A stretch of DNA of 35,040 bases, from positions 1-35,040 of the forward strand of contig JALJEE010000710.1 in assembly GCA_023231475.1 (NCBI GenBank). The letters run 5' to 3'. The position numbers and the translations under genes were made by a program. Shown piece by piece: positions 34,275 through 35,040 of this stretch; within the stretch, counting starts at the first letter, position 1; each line of letters starts with the position of its first letter. The notes below the pieces were generated by a model. It was not told where the DNA came from, ran no database searches, and saw nothing but the letters and a program-made list of their open reading frames with translations. The DNA is from Seison nebaliae (Eukaryota; Rotifera; Pararotatoria; Seisonacea; Seisonidae).

Positions 34275-35040
34275 CTTTAATTAATCTCTTAGTGATATTT
34301 TACTTCACTTATTTATATTATTTACTTGTTTTATTTATTATTATTATTATTTATTGATTAAATTCCCGTGGGGATAAAATGGAAAAAACTGTAAAAAAAT
34401 CTCAACCACTATTGATCAATCGGAGTAATCCTGAGAGTGATTCCCGATCGAGTGGCATAGAATCTGTGGGATCGAGGGAAAAATGAAGTCAAATGTCATG
34501 AGATAACTCGTAATATGTGAAAATACTGATCGATTATGTAAGAAGTTTATGTTCGAAATATGAGAAGTGTGCAAGTTAGATTCGGTAATTTTGTCGATAG
34601 GAATAAAAATTCGACGAGAGAAGAGAATGGGTAGGAGAAGAAGGCCGACTGTTGTGAAGAGGAGAGAACGGAGTATGTGTTAAGATAGATTGGACATGAA
34701 AGTAATTGGTCATGAAATGTGAACTTCACACTTTGACGGTTATTATCGGAAAATTTTTCGATATGACAAAAGACTCAACGAGAAAAGAGAGGAGCAATAT
34801 ATACATGTGTGGAAGAATACAAACTGTGGCGAATAGTAGAATACGATTACATAAGTGGAAAGAACAAACTAATATTTAAATTAACAATTGGAATGAAATA
34901 AATAACAACATTAACAAACGTAAATTAAATTGTTGAAAAGAGAAATTATTAAAATTAATTGTTGAAAATTTAAATTTCTTTAAATTATCTTATTGGAAGA
35001 AAAGAAATCATTCTCGTAATCAATCAATTTACTCATACAA
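34275..35040. other. Window end, no supported gene
   Basis: AT-rich start with a TTA trinucleotide run (34331-34355), then a stretch with more G and A at 34360-34860. A 35-codon ATG frame at 34379-34486 (Ser/Glu-rich) is the only notable open frame and could be part of a gene continuing past the window. Confidence 0.4.

Overview
The window is nuclear DNA of a small-intron metazoan. Genes are split by GT-AG introns of mostly about 47-300 nt, intergenic DNA is AT-rich, and the proteins are animal families: Shaker-type potassium channels, SLC44/CTL transporters, a lipin, a Ras-family GTPase and an RNA polymerase subunit. Acceptors end mostly in TAG rather than the TTTTCAG typical of Caenorhabditis. 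CpG-containing words such as TCGA are common. Low-complexity Asn/Lys/Gln-rich spacers occur in the large proteins. An invertebrate with a compact AT-rich genome (for example an acariform mite, a rotifer or a divergent nematode) fits, but the species cannot be fixed from this sequence alone. No prokaryotic, CRISPR or operon-like feature was seen.

Layout. 1-1955: no gene seen. 1956-6856: two tandem, intronless Kv1/Shaker channel genes; the second carries a Leu in place of the Tyr of the selectivity filter (GLGD). 6857-9463: no convincing gene. 9464-11980: an intronless 838-codon orphan encoding a basic, low-complexity protein with one transmembrane segment near its C-terminus. 11981-14117: no gene. 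14118-14562: a possible two-exon, 84-residue Lys-rich protein. 14988-18389 and about 19038-21713: two tandem choline-transporter-like (SLC44) genes whose five introns sit at matching places and phases. 22099-22740: a decayed retroelement on the minus strand. 24431-24580: a 49-codon RPB12/POLR2K gene on the minus strand. 25320-29242: lipin (phosphatidate phosphatase) in three exons. 32130-34142: a divergent, probably prenylated Ras-like GTPase in two exons.

The genes do not form one pathway. Lipin makes diacylglycerol for phospholipid and fat synthesis and CTL proteins move choline-like substrates, so both touch phosphatidylcholine metabolism, but linkage in a 35-kb animal window is not evidence of joint function. 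The clearest oddities are the GLGD channel next to a canonical sister, the GTPase with a degraded G3 motif and about 100 inserted residues yet an intact CaaX box, and the orphan membrane protein. I did not find a clearly new multi-gene system.
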